Shown in pieces: positions 8,822-17,757 of a stretch of DNA of 64,000 nt (position 1 is its first letter; each line of letters starts with the position of its first letter). The notes under the pieces are model-generated. The model was not told where the DNA came from, searched no databases, and worked only from the letters and a program-made list of their open reading frames with translations. Source of the stretch: Henriciella marina DSM 19595 (GTDB taxonomy: Bacteria > Pseudomonadota > Alphaproteobacteria > Caulobacterales > Hyphomonadaceae). The DNA lies in the NCBI RefSeq assembly GCF_000376805.1, contig NZ_AQXT01000002.1, positions 1,984,001 through 2,048,000 on the forward strand, in the 5' to 3' direction. The position numbers were made by a program, and so were the translations under genes.

Positions 8822-8840
8822 CAGAACATCCGGACGCGTT

Positions 8841-9314
8841 ATGGCGACTGATCTTACAAGCCTTCTCGATGAAGGGGTCATTCTTGATCCTGCCTCAGCC
8901 GACAGCCGAAAACAGGCATTGACCCTGCTTAGCCAGGCCTTGGCGGCAAAGACCAAGCTTGAGCAGCGAGACATTTTTGACGCGGTGCTAGAACGCGAGC
9001 GTCTTGGCTCGACTGGTGTTGGCGAAGGCGTTGCCATTCCGCATGCCCGTATCGAAAGGCTCAGCCGCCCGATCGGTGGCTTTGTGCGCCTGGAAACCGG
9101 CGTCGATTTCGATGCTGTCGATGAACGCCCCTGCGACCTCATCTTCATGCTGATCGCACCTGTTGGCTCTGGCGCCGACCATCTGCGCGCCCTGGCTCAG
9201 GTGAGCCGGACCCTCCGCCAGCCAAATCTCCGCGATGCCCTTCGCCAGGCGGCGACCAAGACCGAGATCGCCAAGATACTCTGCCCGGAAGCTGCGAAAG
9301 CATCGGCCGCCTAG
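8841..9314 (+). CDS. ptsN: PTS IIA-like nitrogen regulatory protein PtsN
   Basis: This 157-residue EIIA-Ntr protein takes phosphate from the nitrogen PTS chain and regulates potassium and carbon/nitrogen balance. The phosphorylated histidine lies in GEGVAIPHARIERL near residue 66. The fold markers LIFMLIAPVGSGADHLRALAQ are present. The frame is open from 8769, but the ATG at 8841 gives the usual N-terminus (MATDLTSLLDEG). It ends the conserved rpoN-hpf-ptsN group. Confidence 0.95.
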   Translation: MATDLTSLLDEGVILDPASADSRKQALTLLSQALAAKTKLEQRDIFDAVLERERLGSTGVGEGVAIPHARIERLSRPIGGFVRLETGVDFDAVDERPCDLIFMLIAPVGSGADHLRALAQVSRTLRQPNLRDALRQAATKTEIAKILCPEAAKASAA

Positions 9315-9399
9315 TCCATTTATCGGCCGACCCTGGCATTGACGCGGCCGCGCCGCGACGCAACTAGTCTCCTGTAAAGATCGTGGGAGACGTATAATC

Positions 9400-10341
9400 A
9401 TGAAAATCAGAACATCTGGACTGCGCGGGCTCGGCCTTATCGCGCTCGGACTTGCTGGCGCGGCCCCAGCAATGGCGCACGGTCCGCAGGGCCAGACGGC
9501 ACAGACGGCTGGCCCGACGCCGGTCGAAACGACCGACCTTGGCAGCGGCATCTACATGCTGACAGGCCGCGGCGGGAATGTCGGCGTCCTCTCAGGCGGT
9601 GAAGGCACCTTGGTTGTCGACAGCCAGTATGCCGACATGGCGCCTGGTCTTCTCTCGGCCATCGAAGAGGTTGCAGGCGAGACCGACATCCGCTTTCTCC
9701 TGAACACGCACTGGCACGGCGACCATACAGGTGGGAACGTCCCGATGGCCGAAACCGGTGCCACGATCCTTGCCCATGATGAGGTTCGCACCCGACTGAC
9801 CAGTGAGAATACACGCGCAATGGGCGGTGAGACACAAATCATCCCGCCAGCCGATGAGGCCGCCTGGCCGGTCGTCTCCTATTCCGAGGAGATGCGCGTC
9901 TATCTTAACGGACAGACGATCCACATCCTCCACCTGCCGGATGCGCACACCGACGGCGACTCAGCGGTCTATTTCGAGGAAGCCAATATCCTCCATACCG
10001 GCGACGTCATGTTCAACGGCCGGTTCCCGTTCGTCGACGTCTGGAGCGGTGGCACCTTCGCAGGCTACATCAAGGCACTCTCGAAGCTTCATGACCTTGC
10101 CGATGATGAGACGCGCATCATTCCGGGCCATGGTCCCGAAGCGACGCGCGCCGACATCAAGGCGCTGCGCGATATGATGGTCGCTGCGGTGGTTGCGGTG
10201 GATGAGGCCATGGAGGGCGGAAAGTCGCTGGTAGATGTGCAGGCCACCGACCCACTTGCGCCATGGTCTGACGACTGGGGCTGGGCCTTCATCGACGCTG
10301 AGCGGTTTACCGCGCTCATCTATGCCGACCTCTCCAGCTAG
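9400..10341 (+). CDS. Secreted MBL-fold metallohydrolase
   Basis: This 313-residue protein has a signal peptide (residues 1-26, ending in APAMA) and a metallo-beta-lactamase fold. The zinc ligands are visible: LLNTHWHGDHTGGN near residue 105 (the HxHxDH motif), a histidine-aspartate stretch DAHTDGDSAV, ILHTGDVMFNGRFPFVD, and the last ligand in IIPGHGP. It is therefore probably an active periplasmic zinc hydrolase. It resembles the broad family near subclass B enzymes and quinoprotein-relay hydrolases, not a dedicated beta-lactamase. Substrate unknown. It is a single gene convergent with the moeB-like gene, with a shared hairpin after it. Confidence 0.85.
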   Translation: MKIRTSGLRGLGLIALGLAGAAPAMAHGPQGQTAQTAGPTPVETTDLGSGIYMLTGRGGNVGVLSGGEGTLVVDSQYADMAPGLLSAIEEVAGETDIRFLLNTHWHGDHTGGNVPMAETGATILAHDEVRTRLTSENTRAMGGETQIIPPADEAAWPVVSYSEEMRVYLNGQTIHILHLPDAHTDGDSAVYFEEANILHTGDVMFNGRFPFVDVWSGGTFAGYIKALSKLHDLADDETRIIPGHGPEATRADIKALRDMMVAAVVAVDEAMEGGKSLVDVQATDPLAPWSDDWGWAFIDAERFTALIYADLSS

Positions 10342-10350
10342 CAAAAGTTG

Positions 10351-10375
10351 TGAGGCGCCTCTTCAGGGCGCCTCA
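10351..10375. terminator. Hairpin terminator between MBL gene and moeB-like gene
   Basis: A perfect 9-base-pair stem, TGAGGCGCC (10351-10359) with GGCGCCTCA (10367-10375), has a 7-base loop. Read leftward it is followed by CAACTTTTGC, a weak T run, so it best serves as the terminator of the leftward moeB-like gene, whose last codons overlap the stem. It may also stop the rightward gene. Confidence 0.65.
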
Positions 10376-11109
10376 CCGCAGACCGGACAGGCGGGGTCAC
10401 GCGGCAGACCTATCTGGCGCGTCATCCCGCCCAAGCCATCGATCAGACCGATCTTCCCGATCATTGGCTTGCCTGCACCGGTTATGATCTTCATGGCCTC
10501 CAGCGCCATGTTTGAGCCGACGATCCCCGTCACCGGGCCCACCACGCCGACATCCTCGCAGGCTTCTGCGTCAGGCGGTGGCTGCGGCACGAAACATTGA
10601 TAGCAGGGCGCACCGGCCACCACGCCGGATGCAAAGACAGATACCTGCCCCGACCAGCGGGTGGCCGCGCCCGACACGAGGACACGGCCACTGGCATGGG
10701 CCACCTGATTGAGCTCGAACCGCGTCTCGTAATTGTCAGTCGCATCGATGATGATCTCGCCAGAGAGCGCATGGGCGACACCCCATCTGCGCTTCTGGGT
10801 GCGGACGCTGTTATCAGGCGCCCCCGCCTTCAGCCTTGAAGCCAATACATCGACCTTGGACTTATCGAGATCCGCTTCCGTGAACTGGATCTGGCGCTGC
10901 AGGTTTGACCGCTCGACCGTGTCACCGTCCCAAAGCTCGATCTCACCAACCCCGGCGGCTGATAGATACATGGCGCACGGCCCGCCAAGCGCGCCTGCAC
11001 CAATGATCGACACTTTGGCGGCGAGCAGCTTCTGCACGCCCGGTCCGCCAATTTCTTTCAGCAGGATATGACGCTTGTGCCGGTCAAGCTGTTCTGGAGT
11101 GAGAGCCAT
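10363..11109 (-). CDS. moeB: MoeB/ThiF-family adenylyltransferase (HesA/MoeB/ThiF)
   Basis: This 248-residue E1-like enzyme adenylates the C-terminal glycine of a small sulfur carrier such as MoaD or ThiS. The nucleotide-binding loop is IIGAGALGGP near residue 35, followed by the acidic/arginine stretch WDGDTVERSNLQRQIQF. Zinc-binding cysteines are seen as CYQC near residue 172 and CPVC at the end. These are typical of MoeB and ThiF without a rhodanese domain. There is no moaD, moaE or thiS beside it, so sequence alone does not decide which carrier it serves. It diverges from the PIF1-like helicase gene. Confidence 0.88.
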   Translation of the reverse strand: MALTPEQLDRHKRHILLKEIGGPGVQKLLAAKVSIIGAGALGGPCAMYLSAAGVGEIELWDGDTVERSNLQRQIQFTEADLDKSKVDVLASRLKAGAPDNSVRTQKRRWGVAHALSGEIIIDATDNYETRFELNQVAHASGRVLVSGAATRWSGQVSVFASGVVAGAPCYQCFVPQPPPDAEACEDVGVVGPVTGIVGSNMALEAMKIITGAGKPMIGKIGLIDGLGGMTRQIGLPRDPACPVCGEAP

Positions 11110-11150
11110 CCCCTCGCTTAGCAGGCCGGATGCGTTTAAGGCTACGTGAA

Positions 11151-12500
11151 ATGCAAATTTCAGACACCCAGAACCTGCCCGATACTGTCTATGCCGCGCC
11201 CGCCGAATGGGTCGCGAAAGGCGCAGGCGCGCAGGGTAATCTGTTCCTCACGGGCCGGGCCGGCACCGGCAAGACGACCATGTTGCGGCGCTTCCTTATG
11301 GAATCTGGCGAGAACACCGTCGTTCTTGCCCCGACCGGCGTCGCCGCCATGAATGCAGGCGGCCAGACGATCCACTCCTTCTTCAAGTTTCCGCCGCGCC
11401 TGATCGAGGAGAGCGATATCAAGCGGGTCCGGGGCGCGCGCCTCATCAAGGCCATCGAGACGATGATCATCGATGAGATTTCGATGGTCCGCGCCGACAT
11501 GCTGGATGCGATCGACAAGAGCCTGCAGCTCAACCGCGGAAACAAGCGTCCCTTTGGCGGCGTGCGAATGATCCTGTCGGGCGACCTCCACCAGCTGCCG
11601 CCCGTCGCGCGCGGTGAGGAAGCGGAAATCCTGAATGAGCGTTATGGCGGGCATTATTTCTTCAATGCGCCAGGGTTCAAGCAGGCCGAGTTCGCGCTGC
11701 TCGCGCTGAAGCACGTGTTCCGCCAGGAAGACCCGCGCTTTCTGGCGCTGCTTGGCGCGATGCGTCAGGGCAGGCTTGCTCCGACAGATGAACGCCTGCT
11801 TCAGGATGCCGTCTCAGGGCGCACCGCCGTGCAGGCGAGCGAAACCCATGTCGTGCTGACACCGAACAATGCCAATGCCTTCCGCATCAACCAGGCACGC
11901 CTGGCTGACCTGCCCGGCAAGTCGCATGAGTTTGAAGCCAATGTGCAGGGTCAGTTCGATGAGAAATCCTTCCCGACAGAGGCTGATCTCGAGCTCAAAA
12001 AGGGGGCGCGGGTCATGCTCATCAAAAATGACCCTGAAGGGCGCTGGGTGAACGGATCGCTCGCCACGGTGGAGGGCTTCAAGGGAGACAATGTCTGGGT
12101 CGAGCTGGATGGCCATATCCATGAAATCGAGCCAGCTGCCTGGGAAAAATACAAATACTCCCTCGACCCGGAGACCAAGAAAGTCTCACGCGAGGTGGTC
12201 GGCACCTTTAAACAGGTCCCGCTGCGGCTTGCCTATGCGGTGACAATCCACAAGGCGCAGGGGCTGACGCTGGACAGGGTGTTCATCGACTTTGATCGGG
12301 GCATGTTCGCCCACGGCCAAGCCTATGTTGCCTTTTCGCGGGCGCGCAGTCTTGAGGGTCTGGAGATTTCCCGGCCGCTGCGCCCGCGCGATATGGTGAT
12401 CGATCGCAATGCTTTTGCCTTTGGCAAGCTCGAAGCGATCGAGGAAACGGACGCCTATCTGCTGGCAAAATTCGCCAAGGATGACAGCGTGCTGATCTGA
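11151..12500 (+). CDS. PIF1-like ATP-dependent DNA helicase
   Basis: This protein of about 449 residues is a superfamily 1B helicase of the PIF1/RecD2 type. Walker A is LTGRAGTGKTTMLRRF near residue 32, motif Ia is VLAPTGVAAMNAGGQTIHS, motif II is MIIDEISMVRADML, motif III is LSGDLHQLPPV, and the C-terminal motifs V and VI read AYAVTIHKAQGLTLD and AYVAFSRARSLEGL. The set is complete, so it should be active. The frame is also open seven codons earlier, to an ATG at 11130; the start is therefore uncertain. It is a single gene and its cellular role is not shown by context. Confidence 0.93.
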   Translation: MQISDTQNLPDTVYAAPAEWVAKGAGAQGNLFLTGRAGTGKTTMLRRFLMESGENTVVLAPTGVAAMNAGGQTIHSFFKFPPRLIEESDIKRVRGARLIKAIETMIIDEISMVRADMLDAIDKSLQLNRGNKRPFGGVRMILSGDLHQLPPVARGEEAEILNERYGGHYFFNAPGFKQAEFALLALKHVFRQEDPRFLALLGAMRQGRLAPTDERLLQDAVSGRTAVQASETHVVLTPNNANAFRINQARLADLPGKSHEFEANVQGQFDEKSFPTEADLELKKGARVMLIKNDPEGRWVNGSLATVEGFKGDNVWVELDGHIHEIEPAAWEKYKYSLDPETKKVSREVVGTFKQVPLRLAYAVTIHKAQGLTLDRVFIDFDRGMFAHGQAYVAFSRARSLEGLEISRPLRPRDMVIDRNAFAFGKLEAIEETDAYLLAKFAKDDSVLI

Positions 12501-12509
12501 CCGGCCGGA

Positions 12510-12749
12510 TTAGGCGAGCTTGCGGATTTCCTCGCTGAGGCGCTGGTCCTTGTCCGTCGCAATAGTTTCGAGAACGCGCACGCGATCTTTCAGCCGCTCG
12601 ACTTCCATACGCATCTTGTCGAGATCGGCCTGGTTGGTTGCGCCATCTTCGCGGTCAGACTTCACCTTGAGATAATTGTTGATCACGCCAGCACCGACGC
12701 AAACGAGCACGATGATGACGACCATTGTGAATGGGCTATTGATTTCCAT
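12510..12749 (-). CDS. PspB-like small membrane protein with coiled coil
   Basis: This 79-residue protein has one transmembrane helix (residues 8-27, TMVVIIVLVCVGAGVINNYL) followed by an amphipathic C-terminal helix (MRMEVERLKDRVRVLETIAT). Size, layout and the RVRVLE stretch resemble phage-shock protein B, the inner-membrane partner of PspC that releases PspA from PspF. No pspA, pspC or pspF is next to it, so a phage-shock role is uncertain. A 17-base perfect inverted repeat lies 23-39 bases upstream of its start. Confidence 0.6.
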   Translation of the reverse strand: MEINSPFTMVVIIVLVCVGAGVINNYLKVKSDREDGATNQADLDKMRMEVERLKDRVRVLETIATDKDQRLSEEIRKLA

Positions 12750-12771
12750 AAGTCCGACCCTTCTAGACTAT

Positions 12772-12788
12772 TTATCGTAATTCGATAA
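12772..12788. promoter_or_regulatory. Palindromic operator candidate upstream of the PspB-like gene
   Basis: TTATCG (12772-12777) and CGATAA (12783-12788) form a perfect inverted repeat around TAATT. It is centred about 31 bases upstream of the PspB-like start codon (12749, leftward) and lies between that gene and the end of dut. It looks like a dimeric regulator site; no T run suggests a terminator. The binding protein is unknown. Confidence 0.45.
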
Positions 12789-12842
12789 TAAGACGTGGGC
12801 TTCACTTATTCAAGGAAAAAACGACCTCACCATTCCTGTGCG

Positions 12843-13298
12843 TCAACGTCCCGTGGACCCGAAGCCACCTTCGCCGCGCATGGTTTCCGGCAGGTCTGCA
12901 ACTTCTTCCCAGGCAAGCCGCGTGACCGGTGCCAGAACCATCTGACCGATCCGCTCCCCCCGCGCGATGTGAAAGGTCTCGCTGCCGTGATTGATCAGAA
13001 TGACTTTGAGTTCACCGCGATAGTCGCTGTCGATCGTACCAGGGCTATTGAGACAGGTAAGGCCGTGTTTGGCGGCAAGGCCCGACCGTGGCCGCATCTG
13101 GATTTCGAAGCCTTCAGGGATAGCCACAGAAAGACCTGTCGGCACCATGGTCCGCTCACCGGGCTTCAGCTCAAAACCGTCGCCCTCCGCATAGGCCGCG
13201 CGGACATCCATGCCGGCGGCGCCTTCGGTTTCATATCTCGGAAAAGGGAGGCCCTCGAAATGGGGCAGCGTTCTGACGGCGACTTTGATCTCTTGCAT
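12843..13298 (-). CDS. dut: Deoxyuridine 5'-triphosphate nucleotidohydrolase (dUTPase)
   Basis: This 151-residue trimeric dUTPase splits dUTP to dUMP and pyrophosphate, keeping uracil out of DNA and supplying thymidylate synthesis. All five family motifs are present: AGMDVRA (1), [11 protein letters not shown] (2), [17 protein letters not shown] (3), [10 protein letters not shown] (4) and [10 protein letters not shown] (5) at the C-terminus. I chose the ATG at 13298 (MQEIKVAV); the frame is open to 13334. The small secreted-protein gene upstream ends 12 bases before that longer frame, so they may be co-transcribed. Confidence 0.97.
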   Translation of the reverse strand: MQEIKVAVRTLPHFEGLPFPRYETEGAAGMDVRAAYAEGDGFELKPGERTMVPTGLSVAIPEGFEIQMRPRSGLAAKHGLTCLNSPGTIDSDYRGELKVILINHGSETFHIARGERIGQMVLAPVTRLAWEEVADLPETMRGEGGFGSTGR

Positions 13299-13345
13299 GA
13301 AACGCAAAGCGCCGGAGTCGCAACCGGCTGTCAACTCGAAACAGT

Positions 13346-13537
13346 TTAGATGGTGTAGGCAATCACATCATTATCCGGCAGACGTTGCGCGTCGGCCTCC
13401 GTAGGCGCCTGTTGCAGCGCCGGATCCGTGATCGCTTCGTCAGCCTCAGCCCTGGCAGACGCCTGGGCGTTTGCAAACACCGAGAGGCTCGCCAGAAGGA
13501 CAACGATCAGAGCGAAATAGCCAATAATGAGCTTCAT
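13346..13537 (-). CDS. Small secreted protein of unknown function
   Basis: This 63-residue protein begins with a clear signal peptide ([20 protein letters not shown], cleavage probably after FANAQA). The mature part is about 38 residues, acidic and without cysteines. I do not recognise a family. It lies just upstream of dut on the same strand and may share its transcript. The strong signal peptide makes a real gene likely, although the mature part gives no functional hint. Confidence 0.55.
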   Translation of the reverse strand: MKLIIGYFALIVVLLASLSVFANAQASARAEADEAITDPALQQAPTEADAQRLPDNDVIAYTI

Positions 13538-13726
13538 AGGTTCGTCCAGATTTCCGCAAGTTCGAGTCTAGATTGAGAATGACGAATAATTTCTTATCAC
13601 GCGGTTTATCAAACTGGTGTCAACGCTTTTCGTTCCTCACGTGTGCAGTGGGGATGTGTTTTGATTTTGTGGTGTTTTTCGGCTCACCGTGAGGTAGAGG
13701 CCAGCTATGTTGCTACGTCTGCAAAA

Positions 13727-14959
13727 TTATTCCGCAGCGATTTTCTGTTTGCCAGGGCCCGAAAATTTCCTGGCGATCCGCTCTGCCAGCTGACGCGCAA
13801 CGGCGTCCTTGCCCATGCGTGGCCAATTCTCCACCCCTGCTTCGGTCACGAGCGCGATTTCGTTTTCGGACCCGCCCATCACATCGCCGGACACATCATT
13901 GGCGACAATCCAGTCGCAGCCCTTCCGGGCTCGTTTACGCTGGGCATTTTCCTCGACCATGTCGGTTTCAGCCGCAAACCCGATAACCAGCTCCGGGCGG
14001 CTCTCTGCCATGCCCGAAATCGTCAGCAAGATGTCGGGATTTTCCGTCAGCGAAAGCGCTGGCGGCCCTTTGCCTTCGTCTTTCAGCTTGAGCTTTCGGT
14101 CGGCCGGGCTCGACGGGCGCCAGTCAGCCACCGCAGCGACTGAGATGAAGACATCAGCTGGAAGTGCCGCTTCGCACGCCGCCAGCATCTGACGGCCGGT
14201 TTCGACCTGAACGACATCCACCCCGCGCGGCGCAGGAAGCGCCACCGGACCAGAGACCAGCGTCACACGTGCGCCGAGATCGGCCAAGGCACGCGCAATC
14301 GCATAGCCCTGTTTGCCGGAAGAATGATTAGAGAGGTAGCGCACCGGGTCCAGCGGCTCACGCGTCGGACCGGCCGTCAAAAGGGCATGCCGGCCTTTCA
14401 GTGGCTTTGGGCCTGTCAGGCGTTCAAGGCTCGCCTCGATACGGTCTGCAATCACATCGACCTCAGGCAGACGGCCCGGGCCAAACTCGCCGCAGGCCAT
14501 CGTGCCTGTATCCGGCTCCATCACATCGACTCCGTCGCCGCGAAGCGTCGCAACATTGCGCTGCGTCGCTGCATGCTCCCACATCCGCACATTCATGGCA
14601 GGGACCATGAGAACCGGCTTGTCGGTCGCCATCAGCGTGGTGGACGCAAGATCATTCGCGTGACCGCCCGCCGCCTTGGCGAGGAGGTCAGCGGTCGCCG
14701 GACAGACAACAACGAGGTCAGCAGACCGCGAGAGCTCGATATGGCCCATTTCTGCCTCGTCATCGAGGCTGAAGAGATCGCCGTAGCATTTGTCGCCAGA
14801 GAGCGCGGAGACAGACAAAGGCGTCACAAAATGCGATCCGCCATTGGTCAGGATACAGCGTGTGGCGACGCCGCGCTTTGCGAGCGCGCGGATCAGCTCC
14901 AGCGACTTGTAGGCCGCAATGCCGCCGCCGATGATGAGAAGAATGCGATTGCTGCTCAT
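13727..14959 (-). CDS. coaBC: Bifunctional phosphopantothenoylcysteine decarboxylase / phosphopantothenate-cysteine ligase
   Basis: This 410-residue enzyme carries out two steps of coenzyme A synthesis: it joins phosphopantothenate to cysteine using CTP, then decarboxylates the product with FMN. The CoaC half has [20 protein letters not shown] at the N-terminus, the histidine in [21 protein letters not shown] and [13 protein letters not shown]. The CoaB half has [20 protein letters not shown] and the catalytic lysine region RKLKLKDEG. The frame is open to 14995, but the ATG at 14959 (MSSNRILLI) is the natural start. It is a single gene. Confidence 0.97.
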   Translation of the reverse strand: MSSNRILLIIGGGIAAYKSLELIRALAKRGVATRCILTNGGSHFVTPLSVSALSGDKCYGDLFSLDDEAEMGHIELSRSADLVVVCPATADLLAKAAGGHANDLASTTLMATDKPVLMVPAMNVRMWEHAATQRNVATLRGDGVDVMEPDTGTMACGEFGPGRLPEVDVIADRIEASLERLTGPKPLKGRHALLTAGPTREPLDPVRYLSNHSSGKQGYAIARALADLGARVTLVSGPVALPAPRGVDVVQVETGRQMLAACEAALPADVFISVAAVADWRPSSPADRKLKLKDEGKGPPALSLTENPDILLTISGMAESRPELVIGFAAETDMVEENAQRKRARKGCDWIVANDVSGDVMGGSENEIALVTEAGVENWPRMGKDAVARQLAERIARKFSGPGKQKIAAE

Positions 14960-15056
14960 GAAAGGGTGTCCGGTTATCCGGTCTCTCCCTAACACGGATT
15001 TGGTTTACAAATCGACGGCGCCTGCGAGGAATTCACGCGCGGACCCGGTGTACCGA

Positions 15057-16061
15057 TCAGTATCGGCGCAGCGGGCCGACCGTCACGCGCGGCGTGCCCT
15101 GACCTGTGCGGATCAGGTGATAGCGTTGCAGCGCCTCCAGACCGGTGTCGTAAACGGCGCGCTCGACGGCGTCGTCTTCACAGCGCCGCGCGGCGCGGTT
15201 GTAGAGCCGCGAGCCGCGATTAACGTCGCACGCCTGGTCTGCGGCTTGCGCGATGCGCGAATACAGGATCTCGACCCGGTCCTGATCGACAACGGGCGAC
15301 AGATCGCGGTAGCAGACCTCGTAGCGCTCGCGGCCATCGCGGTCGTCTCTCAACCTGGTGATGTCCTGCGCGCAATACCCGGAACTGCGCGCAACGACCG
15401 GCGCATAGTCATCTTCGTACGCGTAGTCATATTCATACTCATACTCATGCGAAGGGTGCGAGGACGCGTAAGTTGTCGACGCATAGCCTGCCCTCGAAGA
15501 ATGCGTCACAGGCGCGGAATATGTCGTGACCCGCTGGCTGGTCTGGTAACCCGCCGATGGACAGCCCGTATACGTCCGCGTCACGGCCGGGCGCGCTGCG
15601 TGGTAGCTGCACGGCGTGGCTGCCTGGCCATGATAGACGCTGACATTATGTCCATGGCGCACCGGCTGGTGCGTGCGGTAGGCCGACACTGGATAGTGCT
15701 GGCGGCCATAATATCTGTCGGAGGCCCACCACTCAAAGCCATAGCTTGTCGCTGCCCGGTCGGCATGGCGTACCGGATAGCCATGATACCGGTTCGCCTC
15801 ATGCGCGTACGCGCCCGGATGCCGGTTCACTTGAGAGCTTGTATGGGTGTCCACATAGGCGCTCGAGGCGTGATGGCCGGTTGAGACCGGATGCCCACGC
15901 GCCTGTCGTTCGACCCGGATGATCTTCATCGCAGACCCTGACGACCCACAGATCTCAGCGTATGAACCACCGCTTAGCTCAGAACATCCGTAGGACTGGG
16001 CCGAGGCTGCTGGAATGGCTGGCAGGAACAGGATGGCAGCAAAAGCAGCGAGATATTTCAT
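15057..16061 (-). CDS. Secreted His/Tyr-rich protein with UrcA-like C-terminus
   Basis: This 334-residue protein has a signal peptide (residues 1-21, ending AASA) followed by a 190-residue low-complexity region rich in His, Tyr, Ser and Thr, with an acidic tract alternating Glu, Tyr and Asp near residue 210. The C-terminal 100 residues resemble the UrcA family: VCYRDLSPVVDQDRVEILYS, an RIAQAADQAC motif and a second Cys followed by AV. UrcA proteins are small exported proteins of alphaproteobacteria with unknown role. The long His/Tyr-rich region is unusual for them; it may bind metal or be a surface component. A perfect CtrA-type box lies upstream at 16098. Confidence 0.65.
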   Translation of the reverse strand: MKYLAAFAAILFLPAIPAASAQSYGCSELSGGSYAEICGSSGSAMKIIRVERQARGHPVSTGHHASSAYVDTHTSSQVNRHPGAYAHEANRYHGYPVRHADRAATSYGFEWWASDRYYGRQHYPVSAYRTHQPVRHGHNVSVYHGQAATPCSYHAARPAVTRTYTGCPSAGYQTSQRVTTYSAPVTHSSRAGYASTTYASSHPSHEYEYEYDYAYEDDYAPVVARSSGYCAQDITRLRDDRDGRERYEVCYRDLSPVVDQDRVEILYSRIAQAADQACDVNRGSRLYNRAARRCEDDAVERAVYDTGLEALQRYHLIRTGQGTPRVTVGPLRRY

Positions 16062-16097
16062 GGGTCGGCTCTCCGGAACTTGCGATCAGGATGTGTT

Positions 16098-16116
16098 GGT
16101 TAATCAGTCGTTAACC
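16098..16116. promoter_or_regulatory. Perfect CtrA-type box upstream of the UrcA-like gene
   Basis: The sequence reads GGTTAA, seven bases, then TTAACC, so the full consensus TTAA-N7-TTAA is met and the site is symmetric on both strands. It lies 37-55 bases upstream of the start codon of the leftward UrcA-like gene, in a promoter-proximal place. In Caulobacter such boxes are bound by phosphorylated CtrA. Whether it activates or represses here is not known. Confidence 0.6.
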
Positions 16117-16153
16117 TATCACGAAAGCAGTGCCCGCACAGCCAATTCTCGTT

Positions 16154-17686
16154 CTACGCGAATTGCGTAATCGTTAGTCCCGCAATGGCCGCAAGGCTGA
16201 TTGTCAGCCCGAACCACGCCCACCAGGGTGGGCCGGATCGTCTCGCTGCCTCGAGTTCGGCAGCGCGGTCACGCTCCAGAAAAGTCTCAAAGGCGTCCAT
16301 GACATGTGGCAGGCGCTTCAATCGGTCGGTCACTTCACGCACTTGGCCTGCAGCAAGTTTCGCGGCCCGTGCCGGGCCGAAATTCTGGGTAATCCAGCCC
16401 TTCACGATCGGCTCCGCGGCTTTCCAGATATCGTGTTTGGGATCGATGGAGCGGGCGACGCCTTCGACTTGCACCATCGTCTTCTGCAAGAGGACCAGCT
16501 CTGGTCTAAGGCGCATGCCGAAAGTCCGCGTATAGTCCATCAGCTGAAGCAGGATGCGTCCCATATAGACATCCTCGGCCGGCTTGCCGTGGATCGGCTC
16601 CCCGATGGATCGGAGGGCCTGCGCAAATTCGCCAACCGACTGATTTGGCGGCACATAGCCTGCCTCGAAATGCACTTCGGCGACCCGTTGATAGTCGCGC
16701 CGGATGAACCCCCACAGGATTTCTGCCAGGAAACGGCGTTCATTGAGGCCAATGCGGCCGATGAGGCCAAAATCCACCAGTCCGACCTCATTGTCCGGCA
16801 GGATGAGAATATTGCCCTCATGCATGTCGGCATGGAAGACGCCGTGACCGATTGCATGGGAGAGGAAACCGCGCGTGATCTTGTTGGCAAGGGCCACACG
16901 CTCCAGGCCCTTCTGGTCCAGCGCCTCCGGCCGGGTCAGGGGGATGCCCTCGACCCAGTCCATCGTCAGCACGCGCTGGGCTGTCCTGTCCCAGTCGATC
17001 GCCGGCACGCGGAACCAGTCATCATCCTGCGAGATCGCGCGCATCTGGTCGGCCCCGCCTGCCTCAAGGCGAAAGTCGAGCTCCTTCTCCATGGAGCTTG
17101 CGACCGTTTCAGTGAAGGCCACCGGCTCAAGACGGCGGCTCTCCACTGAAGCCCGCTCAACTGTGCGCGCGGCGCGGCGGATCGCCCTCAGTTCGCGGTA
17201 GATCAGGACTTCAACGCCCGGCCGGAGGATCTTGACGGCGCGTGGCCCATCGGACGTTTCCAGCCTGTGAACCTGCGCCAGCGAGGCGGCGGCGACCGGC
17301 TCTCCGAGGCCAGCAAACAGGCTTTCAGCTTCCTCGCGGCCAAACTCTTCTGCCAGAATTTGGCGGGCCTCGTCCATGCTGAAAGGGTCGAGCTTGTCTT
17401 TCAGGCGCGACAGGTCCTGGGCGACATCGGCGCCAAACACATCGGGCCGGGTCGCAAGGAACTGCCCAAGCTTGATATAGGCCGGGCCGAGCTTTTCGAG
17501 CGCGCTCGCAAGTCGCTCCCCCGGGCGCCCGGTTGCACGTCCACCGAACACGCGGAACACGCGCCCCGCGAGCCTCGCGGGCAGCGGCAGCCGTGTCTGG
17601 TATTCACCGGGCAGGATGACGTCATGACGGACAAGCGCCGTGCCTGCCCGCATCAGCCGCCCATAATCAGCAAGCGCTCTCAGCAA
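16154..17686 (-). CDS. ubiB: Ubiquinone biosynthesis protein kinase-like UbiB
   Basis: This 510-residue atypical kinase/ATPase supports ubiquinone synthesis at the inner membrane. The UbiB-specific KxGQ motif appears as YIKLGQFLATRPDVFG near residue 72, the alanine-rich loop as AAASLAQVHRLE, and kinase-like catalytic elements as FHADMHEGNILIL and VGLVDFGLIGRIG. One hydrophobic helix is seen at the C-terminus (WWAWFGLTISLAAIAGLTIT). Length and motifs are normal. In many proteobacteria ubiE and ubiB are adjacent and co-directional; here both run leftward but with a small rightward gene between them. Confidence 0.96.
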   Translation of the reverse strand: MLRALADYGRLMRAGTALVRHDVILPGEYQTRLPLPARLAGRVFRVFGGRATGRPGERLASALEKLGPAYIKLGQFLATRPDVFGADVAQDLSRLKDKLDPFSMDEARQILAEEFGREEAESLFAGLGEPVAAASLAQVHRLETSDGPRAVKILRPGVEVLIYRELRAIRRAARTVERASVESRRLEPVAFTETVASSMEKELDFRLEAGGADQMRAISQDDDWFRVPAIDWDRTAQRVLTMDWVEGIPLTRPEALDQKGLERVALANKITRGFLSHAIGHGVFHADMHEGNILILPDNEVGLVDFGLIGRIGLNERRFLAEILWGFIRRDYQRVAEVHFEAGYVPPNQSVGEFAQALRSIGEPIHGKPAEDVYMGRILLQLMDYTRTFGMRLRPELVLLQKTMVQVEGVARSIDPKHDIWKAAEPIVKGWITQNFGPARAAKLAAGQVREVTDRLKRLPHVMDAFETFLERDRAAELEAARRSGPPWWAWFGLTISLAAIAGLTITQFA

Positions 17687-17757
17687 TCAAAGTCTCCACG
17701 ATTGGGGAACCGCTTCCCTGCAGCGGCGTTTTGATCGCCACAACAAGGAGATGACAT

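Noticed and set aside
10235..10600. Rightward open frame over the end of the MBL gene and the moeB-like gene
   Set aside because: It lies opposite the moeB-like coding sequence, which has clear motifs; the translation is low-complexity and shadow-like.
13643..14143. Rightward frame over the end of coaBC
   Set aside because: It is antisense to coaBC, which has all catalytic motifs; the product shows no domain.
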